Notes: generated by a model not told the origin, from the letters alone. DNA of 64,000 nucleotides from Parabacteroides sp. PM6-13 (GCF_029892605.1 NZ_JARXWF010000006.1:62001-126000); one strand, 5' to 3'; shown: positions 36,824 through 45,437, counted from the stretch's first letter. Made by a program: numbers and translations.

Positions 36824-38095
36824 TTATTTTATCATATCGAAACCGGTATAAGGCACCAAAGCTTTGGGTATACGGATGCCTTCCGGTGTTTGATTGTTTT
36901 CAAGCAGGGCGGCTACGATACGCGGCAGAGCCAACGCACTACCGTTCAGCGTATGACAAAGTTCCATCTTTTTATCCGCGTTGCGATAGCGACACTTCAG
37001 GCGGTTTGCCTGATAGCTTTCAAAGTTAGAAACAGAGCTCACCTCCAGCCAACGCTGTTGTGCCACCGAATAGACCTCGAAGTCGAAGGTTAAGGCTGAC
37101 GTAAAGCTCATATCCCCTCCGCAAAGGCGCAGGATCCGCCAGGGAAGTTCCAATTTAGTCACCAAAGACTCTACATAAGCAACCATCTCCTGCAATGATT
37201 CATAGGAATGTTCCGGTTTGTCAATGCGTACAATCTCTACTTTATCGAATTGGTGCAAGCGGTTCAATCCACGCACATCCTTGCCGTAAGAGCCCGCCTC
37301 ACGACGGAAACAGGCTGAATAGGCGGTGTTTTTCACCGGCAGGTCGGTTTCATTCAGGATCACATCGCGGTAGATATTAGTAACCGGCACTTCAGCTGTC
37401 GGGATCAGGTAAAGATCATCGACAGTGGCATGATACATCTGTCCCTCTTTGTCGGGCAATTGTCCTGTCCCATAACCGGAATCGGCATTTACCACATAGG
37501 GTGGTTGTATCTCCAGATAGCCCGCTTCGCGTGCATTATCTAAGAAGAAATTGATGAGCGCACGCTGCAAACGGCTACCCATCCCTTTATAGACAGGGAA
37601 TCCGGCACCGGCAATCTTAACGCCCAGTTCGAAGTCAATCAGATCATATTTCTTCGCCAATTCCCAATGAGGCAAGGCATCTTCGCCTAATACAGGCATG
37701 ACTCCGCCTGTTTTTTCAATCACATTATCTTCGGCTACCTTTCCTTCAGGCACCGAATCATGAGGCATATTCGGGATCTGCACCAACAAATCGTGCATCT
37801 CCTTTTCCGCATTCGCTTTTGTTTCTTCCAGAACTTTATTGGCCTCTTTCATCGTGCCCACCTGAGCGCGTGCTGTTTCAGCCTCTTCTTTTTTTCCCTC
37901 TTTCATTAAGGCGCCGATCGATTTCGAGATGCGATTCAATTCTGCCAGATTACTATCCAGTTCTGTCTGGCTTTTTTTGCGCAACTCGTTGAGTGCAATC
38001 ACTTGGTCTATGATCTCTTTGGCATCGAAATGTTTACGGGCCAGGCGGCGAATTACTTCGTCGGTATTTTCTGTAATAACTTTAAGCGTCAGCAT
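36824..38095 (-). CDS. serS: Serine-tRNA ligase
   Basis: A 423-residue class II aminoacyl-tRNA synthetase. The N-terminal helical arm (residues about 30-105, rich in Lys and Glu) binds the tRNA extra arm. The catalytic domain has motif 2 (FRREAGSYGKDVRGLNRLHQFDKVE) and motif 3 (NGSALALPRIVAALLENNQ). GRGLYR-type residues and HTLNGSALA are normal. It has its own -7 box TATCTTTG on the minus strand at 38128-38135, with a leader of about 30 nt. Confidence 0.97.
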   Translation of the reverse strand: MLTLKVITENTDEVIRRLARKHFDAKEIIDQVIALNELRKKSQTELDSNLAELNRISKSIGALMKEGKKEEAETARAQVGTMKEANKVLEETKANAEKEMHDLLVQIPNMPHDSVPEGKVAEDNVIEKTGGVMPVLGEDALPHWELAKKYDLIDFELGVKIAGAGFPVYKGMGSRLQRALINFFLDNAREAGYLEIQPPYVVNADSGYGTGQLPDKEGQMYHATVDDLYLIPTAEVPVTNIYRDVILNETDLPVKNTAYSACFRREAGSYGKDVRGLNRLHQFDKVEIVRIDKPEHSYESLQEMVAYVESLVTKLELPWRILRLCGGDMSFTSALTFDFEVYSVAQQRWLEVSSVSNFESYQANRLKCRYRNADKKMELCHTLNGSALALPRIVAALLENNQTPEGIRIPKALVPYTGFDMIK

Positions 38096-38127
38096 ATAGT
38101 CTTTTTTGATTGATTATTTTTGGGGAA

Positions 38128-38135
38128 CAAAGATA
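38128..38135 (-). promoter_or_regulatory. -7 box of serS
   Basis: TATCTTTG on the minus strand, 33 bp before the serS ATG at 38095. Confidence 0.55.
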
Positions 38136-38147
38136 GGTATTATTTCA

Positions 38148-38684
38148 TTATTTCACCCTTCCCCCGGTAATGAATGTACGCACATAATAGGGCTCGCTCA
38201 AGGCACTGACCATGACGCCCCGGGAGCTGCTGGTATGAATGAAACGGCCGTTCTTCAGGTAGATGCCCACATGGTTGGGTGTTTTCTTCCGGCTACCATC
38301 TGTCCGGAAAAAGACCAGGTCACCCTCCTGCAAACGATCGCGGCTCACCTTTCGGCAATCGTGTTTCAACATATCCGCCGATGAGCGCGACAGCTGTTTG
38401 CCATAAATCTCCCGGTATATATTCGTCACCAAACCAGAACAGTCGACTCCTTTCTTGGTCAGACCGCCCGAACGGTGAGGCACGCCCAGCCATTTCGATC
38501 CTTCGTTATAAAGAAAAATATTATCATTCGGAGTCAGGCGCACCCCATATAAACGTGATAGCTCCGCCGGTCCCTTAAAATCGGCCGGCAACACCACCTT
38601 TTGTTGTTTCGTTCCACAAGAGAAGAATGAAAAAACAAAAAAGAGAAAAAACAACCACCGCTTCAGCCTTTCTGTATGTATCAT
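38148..38684 (-). CDS. NlpC/P60-family cell-wall hydrolase lipoprotein
   Basis: A lipoprotein of 178 residues: a very hydrophobic N-terminus ends FFSC (Cys23 lipidated). The NlpC/P60 domain has the catalytic Cys in GVDCSGLV, the catalytic His in PNHVGIYL and the third polar residue His in RFIHTSSS. Such enzymes cut peptide bonds in peptidoglycan stems, usually between D-glutamate and diaminopimelate. The ATG at 38684 is the first in frame and lies only five bases from the -7 box, so translation may start on a leaderless mRNA. It lies upstream of serS on the same strand but serS has its own promoter. Confidence 0.92.
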   Translation of the reverse strand: MIHTERLKRWLFFLFFVFSFFSCGTKQQKVVLPADFKGPAELSRLYGVRLTPNDNIFLYNEGSKWLGVPHRSGGLTKKGVDCSGLVTNIYREIYGKQLSRSSADMLKHDCRKVSRDRLQEGDLVFFRTDGSRKKTPNHVGIYLKNGRFIHTSSSRGVMVSALSEPYYVRTFITGGRVK

Positions 38685-38688
38685 ACAG

Positions 38689-38696
38689 CAAAGATA
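38689..38696 (-). promoter_or_regulatory. -7 box directly before the NlpC/P60 start codon
   Basis: TATCTTTG on the minus strand, with only four bases to the ATG at 38684; a leaderless mRNA is implied. Confidence 0.5.
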
Positions 38697-38697
38697 C

Positions 38698-38735
38698 GAA
38701 GCCTGTTTCGGATATGGTAGTCCGGAACAGGCTTC
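38698..38735. terminator. Hairpin between rsgA and the NlpC/P60 gene
   Basis: GAAGCCTGTTTCGGA and TCCGGAACAGGCTTC form a near-perfect 15-bp stem (one mismatch) around an eight-base loop. The T-run lies on the plus-strand side, whereas the genes here run on the minus strand, so termination of rsgA would rely on the stem with weak U-tract. It directly abuts the -7 box of the next gene. Confidence 0.6.
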
Positions 38736-38773
38736 TTTTTAATCACTAACGGAAATTGCGTCTCAGAAGACAT

Positions 38774-39826
38774 TTATTCTCTTTTGTCCTTATAAGAGCT
38801 CTTTACCATCTTGGTAAATGACCTCTCTTGCTTCCGTTTCTCATGTACAGAAGCTGTATAATGCCAGGCCTCCCGACGGAGTTTGAGGTAACTCTCATAT
38901 ACACCACGCTCTATCTCACCATTTTCTACCGCTTCAACTACGGCACATCCTTTCTCGCTGATGTGCTGACAGTCGCTGAACCGGCATTTACCTTCATAAT
39001 CTGATATATTCAAAATTTCTGACAGGTTACCGGTATTATCATTTGTAACACCGAAGAGCTTTACACCCGGAGTATCGATCAGTACACCTGAATCTGCCAT
39101 CAAGACCATCTCCCAGCGGGTTGAAGTATGACGGCCTTTCCCGGTTGAATCACTAATTACACCTGTCTGCAAGACTTCTTGTCCGCAAAGAGCATTGATT
39201 AAGGTACTTTTCCCGACACCCGACATGCCTGTAAAGACAATAGTTTCTCCCGGAGAAATAAATGTCCGAAGTAGAGCGATACTTTCCTCCGCTTCCACGC
39301 TGGTATAGAAAACGGGTGTCTTATCGGAAATATGTTTCAGGGCGTTTTCTGTTTCTTCCCGGTTGAAACTCAAATCCGTTTTAGTTAATACCAATACGGG
39401 TTGAATACCTTCGTCTGCGGTTTGCAATATGAAACGTTCAATCCGGCGGACATTAAAGTTCTCATCCAGGCTTTGCACGATAAAGGCTTTGTCGATAAAC
39501 GAAGCGATAGCCTGCCTTTCTGAGACAGTACCGCTTTTCAGCCGATAAAGCGTCTTTTGTCGTGGTAAAAGGTCGAGGATAATGCCTTTATCGATATCAA
39601 TAGGCTGAAAAATAACCCAGTCGCCTGTGCATGGATATTCGGAAGAACTCTTACCATAGAACATATTCCCGGCCAGTTCACAGGTATAGAATCCCTCTTC
39701 GGCAACTACTTCGTAACAGGTTTTATGGGTAACTGTTACTCGTCCGTGCAAAAGGTCTTTGAAATTAGAATGTTGTTTTTGTTGGAATAGTTCGTCGCTC
39801 CAACCGTATAGTTGTAAGTTGTTCAT
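38774..39826 (-). CDS. rsgA: Ribosome small-subunit-dependent GTPase A
   Basis: A 350-residue circularly permuted GTPase that checks late 30S assembly. It has an N-terminal OB fold (residues about 25-110), the G4 motif VLTKTD, G1 TGMSGVGKSTLINAL, G3 DTPG in LIDTPGVKLFG and a C-terminal zinc site (CRFSDCQHISEKGCAV). It is longer and more divergent than the common Bacteroidetes RsgA (about 310 residues), so it could be a second paralogue acquired separately. The start MNNLQLYGW at 39826 is preferred to an ATG 21 bases upstream. A -7 box at 40020-40027 would give a leader of about 190 nt. Confidence 0.88.
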   Translation of the reverse strand: MNNLQLYGWSDELFQQKQHSNFKDLLHGRVTVTHKTCYEVVAEEGFYTCELAGNMFYGKSSSEYPCTGDWVIFQPIDIDKGIILDLLPRQKTLYRLKSGTVSERQAIASFIDKAFIVQSLDENFNVRRIERFILQTADEGIQPVLVLTKTDLSFNREETENALKHISDKTPVFYTSVEAEESIALLRTFISPGETIVFTGMSGVGKSTLINALCGQEVLQTGVISDSTGKGRHTSTRWEMVLMADSGVLIDTPGVKLFGVTNDNTGNLSEILNISDYEGKCRFSDCQHISEKGCAVVEAVENGEIERGVYESYLKLRREAWHYTASVHEKRKQERSFTKMVKSSYKDKRE

Positions 39827-40027
39827 TGTATTAATGTGTAGTTGCATACACAGAAGACATTACAATGCCCTCATATTGTACGCAAATTAAAACTGAAATA
39901 ATATTAATAGAAAACCACTCCCGAAAAGAGTTATCCGAGAGCAAACGAATGGACAATCTGTACAGAACGCACAGATTGTTTACTAAACCAAATCCTTCTT
40001 TGTAATTGTCATAGGAGGACAAAGATA
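39827..40027 (-). promoter_or_regulatory. Long rsgA leader with inverted repeat
   Basis: TATCTTTG on the minus strand at 40020-40027 is the nearest -7 box. The leader holds a tiny frame (MTITKKDLV) starting about 10 bases after it, and a perfect 9-bp inverted repeat ACAATCTGT/ACAGATTGT (39953-39961 and 39971-39979). The hairpin could affect rsgA expression; this is inference. Confidence 0.4.
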
Positions 40028-40075
40028 CGATATTTTTTTGTATCCGCCTTAAAAGCAGATTCGGGAGGCGATACC

Positions 40076-40942
40076 TTATATTACGAATGGGGATATTTTT
40101 GACTTTATTCGATCCAGGTAATTATTTATGCCAACTGAATCTCTCTGCTCAATACAGTAAAATATATTAAGCACATCTATCATCTTAGAGGTTGCCTCTG
40201 CCGCTTCTTTGCTTATTACCTCCCCGCTGCTATATGCCTTAATCATAGCTTCTCTTAATACGTGGTCATCCATCCCCCTAAAATCCTGCGACCTGTCATA
40301 TAACCTCGCATCACCAAAATCAATAACACCTACGCGATTTTCATCGTTTATCAAAGTATTGTTGTAATCTAAGTCGCCATGACAGAAAACAAGATCACCC
40401 GTCCCTGTCATACATTTTGGCACCTCGCAGATGAAAAAGTCATCTATCTTTTTTAGTTCCGGTTCAGAAAAAAAGTCTTTTAGTAAATCTCTGTCTCTTC
40501 GATACCAATTTTGGTATTCTTCAGCTTGCTCTTCAAGCGTTTGTGCCTTTATATCACCGTAGTTTTTGATACTGTGAAGTTGCTTTAAGAACCCGCCTAA
40601 TTGTGTACCGATTTCGATTTTTTGATGTTCGTTCAATCCGTCTATAACTGTTCCGAGAGGCTTACCCTCCACGCCATAAAAGCCAAAGAATGAGTTATCC
40701 TCCGCCACCCAATTCAAAACAGGAACGCTTAAACTAAAATTTTGCTCTTTTATTAATTTGAGTGTGGCGATTTCTTGTTTACATTCCTCTTGGTATTCGG
40801 CATTACGTGGAAATTTGAACACAATTCTTCCACCGTCAATGATATAGACCCGACTGGTCCAGCCTGTTTCATTGACTTCAATTCTATTCTCATCAACGCT
40901 CGTTAATCGCTTTACTATTTTTAGTTCGTTTTCTATACTCAT
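40076..40942 (-). CDS. Aminoglycoside phosphotransferase-family kinase
   Basis: A 288-residue kinase-like protein of the APH/choline kinase fold. The nucleotide lysine lies in IVFKFPR; the catalytic loop is HGDLDYNNTLI and the metal-binding Asp is in VGVIDFGDA. All core residues are present, so it should be active. The substrate may be an aminoglycoside, a macrolide or an unrelated metabolite; sequence alone does not decide. The start MSIENELK at 40942 lies 14 bp after the VOC gene stop. It is A/T-richer than rsgA and dnaG around it and forms, with the VOC and GNAT genes, a cassette that was probably acquired. Confidence 0.82.
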   Translation of the reverse strand: MSIENELKIVKRLTSVDENRIEVNETGWTSRVYIIDGGRIVFKFPRNAEYQEECKQEIATLKLIKEQNFSLSVPVLNWVAEDNSFFGFYGVEGKPLGTVIDGLNEHQKIEIGTQLGGFLKQLHSIKNYGDIKAQTLEEQAEEYQNWYRRDRDLLKDFFSEPELKKIDDFFICEVPKCMTGTGDLVFCHGDLDYNNTLINDENRVGVIDFGDARLYDRSQDFRGMDDHVLREAMIKAYSSGEVISKEAAEATSKMIDVLNIFYCIEQRDSVGINNYLDRIKSKISPFVI

Positions 40943-40956
40943 ACAAACATCATATA

Positions 40957-41325
40957 CTATTGCTGAACCGTTGATAAACAAAACGGATGCCCTGCCGGGT
41001 CGAGCATTACGGTTGAAGTGTTATAATATTGTACTTCTGCCTTTTTTGCGCCACACCGCAAAGCGTATTCTACGGCTTTCTGTAAATCATCTACCTTGAA
41101 GTCGATATGTGCCATCTGCTGTTGGGCATTTTCTTTCCATGGCCATACAGGGGGAATATAATTCTCTACAGTCTGAAAAACAAGCAGTATTCCTTGTGGA
41201 GTGCGTAAAGCTGCAAATTCATCACCGGAGATTTCCTTCTCCCAACCCGATAATTTTACGTAAAAATCGGCAAGTTCGTTTGCGTTCGGGCAATCAAACG
41301 CTATGCCTATAATGGATGAGATCAT
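40957..41325 (-). CDS. VOC-family (glyoxalase-like) protein
   Basis: A 122-residue small protein of the vicinal oxygen chelate fold: two beta-alpha-beta-beta-beta modules (IGIAFDCPNANELADFYVKLSGW and MAHIDFKVDDLQKAVEYALRCGA) and a closing VMLDPAGHPFCLS. The family includes glyoxalases, dioxygenases and antibiotic-binding resistance proteins. The typical metal ligands appear only in part (His in AHIDF; no Glu in the last strand), so it may bind rather than convert its ligand. Middle gene of the three-gene cassette; 20 bp after the GNAT gene. Confidence 0.8.
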   Translation of the reverse strand: MISSIIGIAFDCPNANELADFYVKLSGWEKEISGDEFAALRTPQGILLVFQTVENYIPPVWPWKENAQQQMAHIDFKVDDLQKAVEYALRCGAKKAEVQYYNTSTVMLDPAGHPFCLSTVQQ

Positions 41326-41345
41326 ATTGTTTGTTTATATAAGAA

Positions 41346-42200
41346 CTAAAGCTTCTTTATCATTTCATACTGTTTGCCTTTGGGTTCGATGCCGTGAACA
41401 GAAAGAAAAGCTTTTACCGAATCGCAAGCTATATCTGTATTCACGATTTTAAGTGTTGCAAATCTGTTATCATTAACCATTTCCTGCAAAAGTATCGAAC
41501 CGATCCCTTTACGGCGGAAACGAGGATGCACGGCAAGTTGCGTCACATCACCCGAACCGGGTTCAAATACACTATAGCCAATGAGATTCCCATCTGAGAA
41601 CACTCCTTTATAGATAAAATCCTTTTTTGTCCGTTCTATCGATTCGAAACTGTTTTGCCACGAGGGATGAAAATCCCAGAAAGTGGATATAGTATCTTTG
41701 TATTCGTCGATATAGATGGGCTGTATGACGTAAGGAACCGGCAGGGTTTTTGGCGCGATATTCACTTTGCCGTTATCTTCCTTGTAGTAATAAAACTCCC
41801 GGGTTACCTCAAAGCCTATCTTTTTGTACACATTGAAAGCCCCGGTATTATGCTGGAGAACCTCCAGTATATATGCTGTGACTCCGGCTTCTTTGAGATA
41901 CGGAATAGACGCCTCGAACACTTTAGTCGCAAGTCCCTGTCCCCGATATTCCGCGAGTGTCCCGGTTCCGGTGTCGTAGGCCATCCTTTTGCCATGATAA
42001 TCACCAATACCGTTGCAGGTAAACGAAACGATTCTATTGCCATCGAAAGCAGCAAACGAAAGTGCCGGATCATAGCCGCGCCTGCGGATCATCGTACGGA
42101 ATTCTTCCTTGTCAATTTGAATATCATACTGAGCGAATGCTTGTGAAAACGCTTCAAACAGTTGGTCAAAACTGATTTTTGCGAGAGATTTGATTTCCAT
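41346..42200 (-). CDS. GNAT-family N-acetyltransferase with two GNAT domains
   Basis: A 284-residue protein with two acetyltransferase-like halves. The N-terminal half has GTLAEYRGQGLATKVFEASIPYLKEAG and NTGAFNVYKKIGFEVTREFYYY. The C-terminal half has TQLAVHPRFRRKGIGSILLQEM, a full acetyl-CoA pyrophosphate-binding loop (R-R-K-G-I-G). It transfers an acetyl group to an unknown amine. First gene of the minus-strand cassette with APH and VOC genes; a -7 box TAAATTTG lies at 42269-42276. Confidence 0.85.
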   Translation of the reverse strand: MEIKSLAKISFDQLFEAFSQAFAQYDIQIDKEEFRTMIRRRGYDPALSFAAFDGNRIVSFTCNGIGDYHGKRMAYDTGTGTLAEYRGQGLATKVFEASIPYLKEAGVTAYILEVLQHNTGAFNVYKKIGFEVTREFYYYKEDNGKVNIAPKTLPVPYVIQPIYIDEYKDTISTFWDFHPSWQNSFESIERTKKDFIYKGVFSDGNLIGYSVFEPGSGDVTQLAVHPRFRRKGIGSILLQEMVNDNRFATLKIVNTDIACDSVKAFLSVHGIEPKGKQYEMIKKL

Positions 42201-42268
42201 ATAGGTTCTCTATCTGTTTTATTTCAACTGATATTTATCTTTCATAATATATGATGTTATTTTTCCAA

Positions 42269-42276
42269 CAAATTTA
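42269..42276 (-). promoter_or_regulatory. -7 box of the GNAT/VOC/APH cassette
   Basis: TAAATTTG on the minus strand, about 68 bp before the GNAT ATG at 42200. Confidence 0.4.
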
Positions 42277-42334
42277 GTGAATCTTAGGCAAACAGCATTG
42301 ATAATGTCACTCCGAAATCTGGCGGGTGTCTTTT

Positions 42335-42382
42335 TTCTCACCCGCGTGAGAAAAAATTCTCATGCGGGTGAGAATTTTTTTT
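42335..42382. repeat. CTCACCCGC palindromic repeat, copy 1
   Basis: An 18-base arm TTCTCACCCGCGTGAGAA (42335-42352) faces TTCTCATGCGGGTGAGAA (42357-42374) across four A residues, with one mismatch, and is followed by eight T residues. A near-identical copy lies at 62621-62667. It sits between two divergent genes, so no transcript needs ending here. Confidence 0.85.
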
Positions 42383-42410
42383 CAGGCTTAAAATATTCGT
42401 GATATTGCAC

Positions 42411-42418
42411 TACCTTTG
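42411..42418 (+). promoter_or_regulatory. -7 box of dnaG
   Basis: TACCTTTG, with a leader of about 25 nt to the ATG at 42449. Confidence 0.6.
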
Positions 42419-42448
42419 TATGCGCGCAAAGCATGTGCAAGAAGAAAA

Positions 42449-44512
42449 ATGATCGATCAACCCACCATAGATAGAATACTTGACGCAGCAAACATCGTAG
42501 ATGTTGTATCTGAGTTTGTCACCCTTCGGCGACGGGGGGTGAACTATATTGGGTTATGCCCTTTCCACTCCGATAAGACGCCCTCTTTTACTGTTTCTCC
42601 GGCTAAAAACATCTGCAAATGTTTTGCCTGTGGCGAAGGAGGCTCTGCGGTACACTTTGTGATGAAGCATGAGCAGTTGACCTATTTCGACGCGCTTCGG
42701 TTTCTGGCTAAGAAATACAACATCGAGATACAAGAACGCGAGCTGACCGAGCGAGAAAAGCAGGTACGCAGCGACCGGGAAAGTATGTTGATTGTCAATA
42801 CCTGGGCGCAACAATACTTTTCCAACCAACTATTCACCTCCGAAGAGGGGCGCAACATCGGGCTTCGCTACTTCAAAGAGAGAGGATTCCGCGAGGATAT
42901 CATCCGCAAATTCCAACTCGGTTACAGCCTTGACAAACGCGACGCGCTTGCTAAAGAAGCCATCGAAAAGGGCTACCGGAAAGACTATCTGGAAAAAACA
43001 GGCTTGATCATTGCCTACGAAAATGGCAATCTAAACGATCGTTTCCGGGGACGGGTCATGTTCCCGGTGCATACACTGAGTGGCAAGGTGGTGGCTTTTG
43101 GCGGACGTACGCTCAAGAAAGATGAAAAGACCGCCAAGTATGTCAATTCACCCGAAAGCGAAATCTACCACAAAAGTAACGAGCTCTACGGCATCTTCTT
43201 TGCTAAACAACCGATTGTCAAGGCGGATCGATGCTATCTGGTAGAAGGCTACACGGATGTGATCTCCATGCATCAGGCAGGGATCGAAAATGTGGTTGCC
43301 TCATCCGGAACGGCGCTTACGCAGGGACAGATCCGGTTGATCCGTCGTTTCACCAACAACATCACCGTCTTGTATGACGGCGACGCGGCCGGTATCAAAG
43401 CAGCGCTCCGGGGAATCGACATGTTATTGGAAGAGGGCATGAACGTAAAGGTACTGTTGTTGCCCAACGGTGAAGACCCCGACTCGTTTGCCCGCAAGCA
43501 CAACGCGACAGAATTCATTCAATATATAGAAAAGAACGAAACGGACTTTATCCGCTTCAAGACCCAATTATTGCTCGACGACGCAGGCCATGATCCGATC
43601 AAGCGGTCGGAGTTGATCTCGGACATTATCCGTTCGGTGGCTATCATCCCCGACGAAATAGCCCGCACGGTGTATTTGCGCGAGTGCAGCAGTATGTTAG
43701 AGGTCGACGAACGGGTGATACTGAATGAGGTCAACAAGATACGTCAGAGGAATGAAGAACGGAAGGCACAACAAACGCCTCCCTCCCCTCCTACTATCAT
43801 GACGCCTCCCCCTGAATATCCTCCCCAGGATATGCCTCCGGGAGAGATTCCGCCCGACCTGCCCCCCGAGGCCTATCTGCCACAAGGAGTCGCCGAGGCG
43901 ACACCTCCACCGGAAGCGATAACAACCATCCCGGTTTCCAGATCCCGCTCTCCTTATGAACAGAACGAGCTTCAGTTGCTTCGCTACATTGTGCGCTATG
44001 GCGAAAAGATCCTTTTCCGCTACAAAGAGGAGGAGAACGACGAAGAGATAGAGATCAGTGTGACGAATTATATCTATACAGAGCTGGCGCAGGACGATCT
44101 GACATTCCACACGCCACTCTACAAAGCGATGTTGGACGAGGCGGTTGCGCATATGCATGACAAAAGTTTCACGCCCAGCCGTTATTTCCTGTATCATCCC
44201 GATCCGAATATCAGCCAGCTGGCTGCTAACCTGATGAGCGAGAAATATCAGTTGAGCAAATACCATACGAAGTCCCGGAAAATAGAACAAGAGGAAGACC
44301 GCCTGCAACAATATGTATTGAAAGAACTGTTTGCTTTGAAGGATGCCTATATCAATTATAAGATCAAAGGGGTGCAATCCGAAATAAAAGAGGCACAAGT
44401 CAATAAGGATACCGACCGTATCATCCGCCTGATGCAGCAGCTAACGGAACTGAATAAAATCAAAAGCCTTCTCTGCAAAGAGCTGGGCGAACGAATCATC
44501 ATAAAAATGTAA
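42449..44512 (+). CDS. dnaG: DNA primase
   Basis: A 687-residue primase. The N-terminal CHC2 zinc finger (CPFHSDKTPSF...CKCFACGEGG) is followed by the RNA polymerase domain with TOPRIM motifs (YLVEGYTDVISMHQAG, LYDGDAAGIKAALRG). A strongly proline-rich linker at about residues 440-500 precedes the helicase-binding C-terminal domain. The linker is longer and more proline-rich than in E. coli DnaG. The ATG at 42449 (MIDQPTIDRIL) is preferred to one 33 bases upstream. Confidence 0.96.
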   Translation: MIDQPTIDRILDAANIVDVVSEFVTLRRRGVNYIGLCPFHSDKTPSFTVSPAKNICKCFACGEGGSAVHFVMKHEQLTYFDALRFLAKKYNIEIQERELTEREKQVRSDRESMLIVNTWAQQYFSNQLFTSEEGRNIGLRYFKERGFREDIIRKFQLGYSLDKRDALAKEAIEKGYRKDYLEKTGLIIAYENGNLNDRFRGRVMFPVHTLSGKVVAFGGRTLKKDEKTAKYVNSPESEIYHKSNELYGIFFAKQPIVKADRCYLVEGYTDVISMHQAGIENVVASSGTALTQGQIRLIRRFTNNITVLYDGDAAGIKAALRGIDMLLEEGMNVKVLLLPNGEDPDSFARKHNATEFIQYIEKNETDFIRFKTQLLLDDAGHDPIKRSELISDIIRSVAIIPDEIARTVYLRECSSMLEVDERVILNEVNKIRQRNEERKAQQTPPSPPTIMTPPPEYPPQDMPPGEIPPDLPPEAYLPQGVAEATPPPEAITTIPVSRSRSPYEQNELQLLRYIVRYGEKILFRYKEEENDEEIEISVTNYIYTELAQDDLTFHTPLYKAMLDEAVAHMHDKSFTPSRYFLYHPDPNISQLAANLMSEKYQLSKYHTKSRKIEQEEDRLQQYVLKELFALKDAYINYKIKGVQSEIKEAQVNKDTDRIIRLMQQLTELNKIKSLLCKELGERIIIKM

Positions 44513-44519
44513 AAAGCCT

Positions 44520-45437
44520 ATGTACTTTTTAGAAGCGAAAGATGTTGTCAAACAATTTGCCAATCACCGGGCGCTCAACCATGTGAGTATCCGTGTTCCC
44601 GAGGGGAAGATATTCGGATTGCTTGGGCCAAACGGAGCAGGCAAGACCACGTTGATACGAATCATCAACCGTATCACGGCACCTGATAGCGGAGTTGTTT
44701 ATTTCAACGGACGGGAATCACGCCCCGAAGATATCTATCAGATTGGCTATCTGCCGGAAGAGCGCGGATTATATAAAAAGATGAAGGTGGGCGAACAGGC
44801 TATTTACCTGGCACAGCTCAAAGGACTTTCTTATATGGTGGCCCGCGAGCGACTGATGCGCTGGTTCGACAAATTCGACATCATGCCCTGGTGGAACAAG
44901 AAACTGGAAGAGCTCTCGAAAGGGATGCAACAGAAGGTGCAATTCATCATCACGGTGATTCACGAACCTGCCCTGTTGATCTTCGACGAACCCTTCAGCG
45001 GATTCGACCCCATCAACGCGGAGATACTAAAAAAAGAGATCCTCGAACTCAAACAGGCGGGGCATACGATTATTTTCTCTACGCATAATATGGCATCGGT
45101 CGAAGAGATTTGCGATGAGATCGCGTTGATCAACCGGTCGGAGGTGGTCCTTTCCGGCAATGTATCGGAGGTGCGCGAGCGGTTTAAGACTAACAATTAC
45201 ACGCTACACCTGCGCAACAGCCTGACCGACATGCCGGCCTATTGCCATATTCTTTCGGAAAAGGAACGCGACGGGATCCATGAAATACGCCTACACAAGG
45301 AGGAGACGTTTACCAATTCAGCGTTAATAAGCGATTTGGCCAAACAGAATGAGATTCTTTCGTTTGTCGAAGAGATCCCTTCCATGAATGATATTTTTAT
45401 TAAAGTAGTATCCGATTCAAATTCCCAACAGTCATGA
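44520..45437 (+). CDS. ABC transporter ATP-binding protein, NatA-like
   Basis: A 305-residue ATPase with Walker A GLLGPNGAGKTTL, signature LSKGMQQK (normally LSGGQ; SKGM is common in this subgroup), Walker B LLIFDEPFSGFDP and the switch His in FSTHNM. The C-terminal 80 residues are an accessory domain typical of the NatA/CcmA-type exporters. It overlaps the permease gene by four bases (ATGA), so the two form one exporter. The substrate is unknown; NatAB exports sodium in Bacillus. Confidence 0.92.
   Translation: MYFLEAKDVVKQFANHRALNHVSIRVPEGKIFGLLGPNGAGKTTLIRIINRITAPDSGVVYFNGRESRPEDIYQIGYLPEERGLYKKMKVGEQAIYLAQLKGLSYMVARERLMRWFDKFDIMPWWNKKLEELSKGMQQKVQFIITVIHEPALLIFDEPFSGFDPINAEILKKEILELKQAGHTIIFSTHNMASVEEICDEIALINRSEVVLSGNVSEVRERFKTNNYTLHLRNSLTDMPAYCHILSEKERDGIHEIRLHKEETFTNSALISDLAKQNEILSFVEEIPSMNDIFIKVVSDSNSQQS

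Noticed and set aside
39831-40022. Minus-strand frame of 63 codons upstream of rsgA
   Set aside because: It overlaps the rsgA leader and runs out of frame into its start; no homology recognised. Treated as leader sequence.
43697-44398. Minus-strand frame of 233 codons
   Set aside because: It mirrors the low-complexity linker and C-terminus of dnaG and has no independent support.
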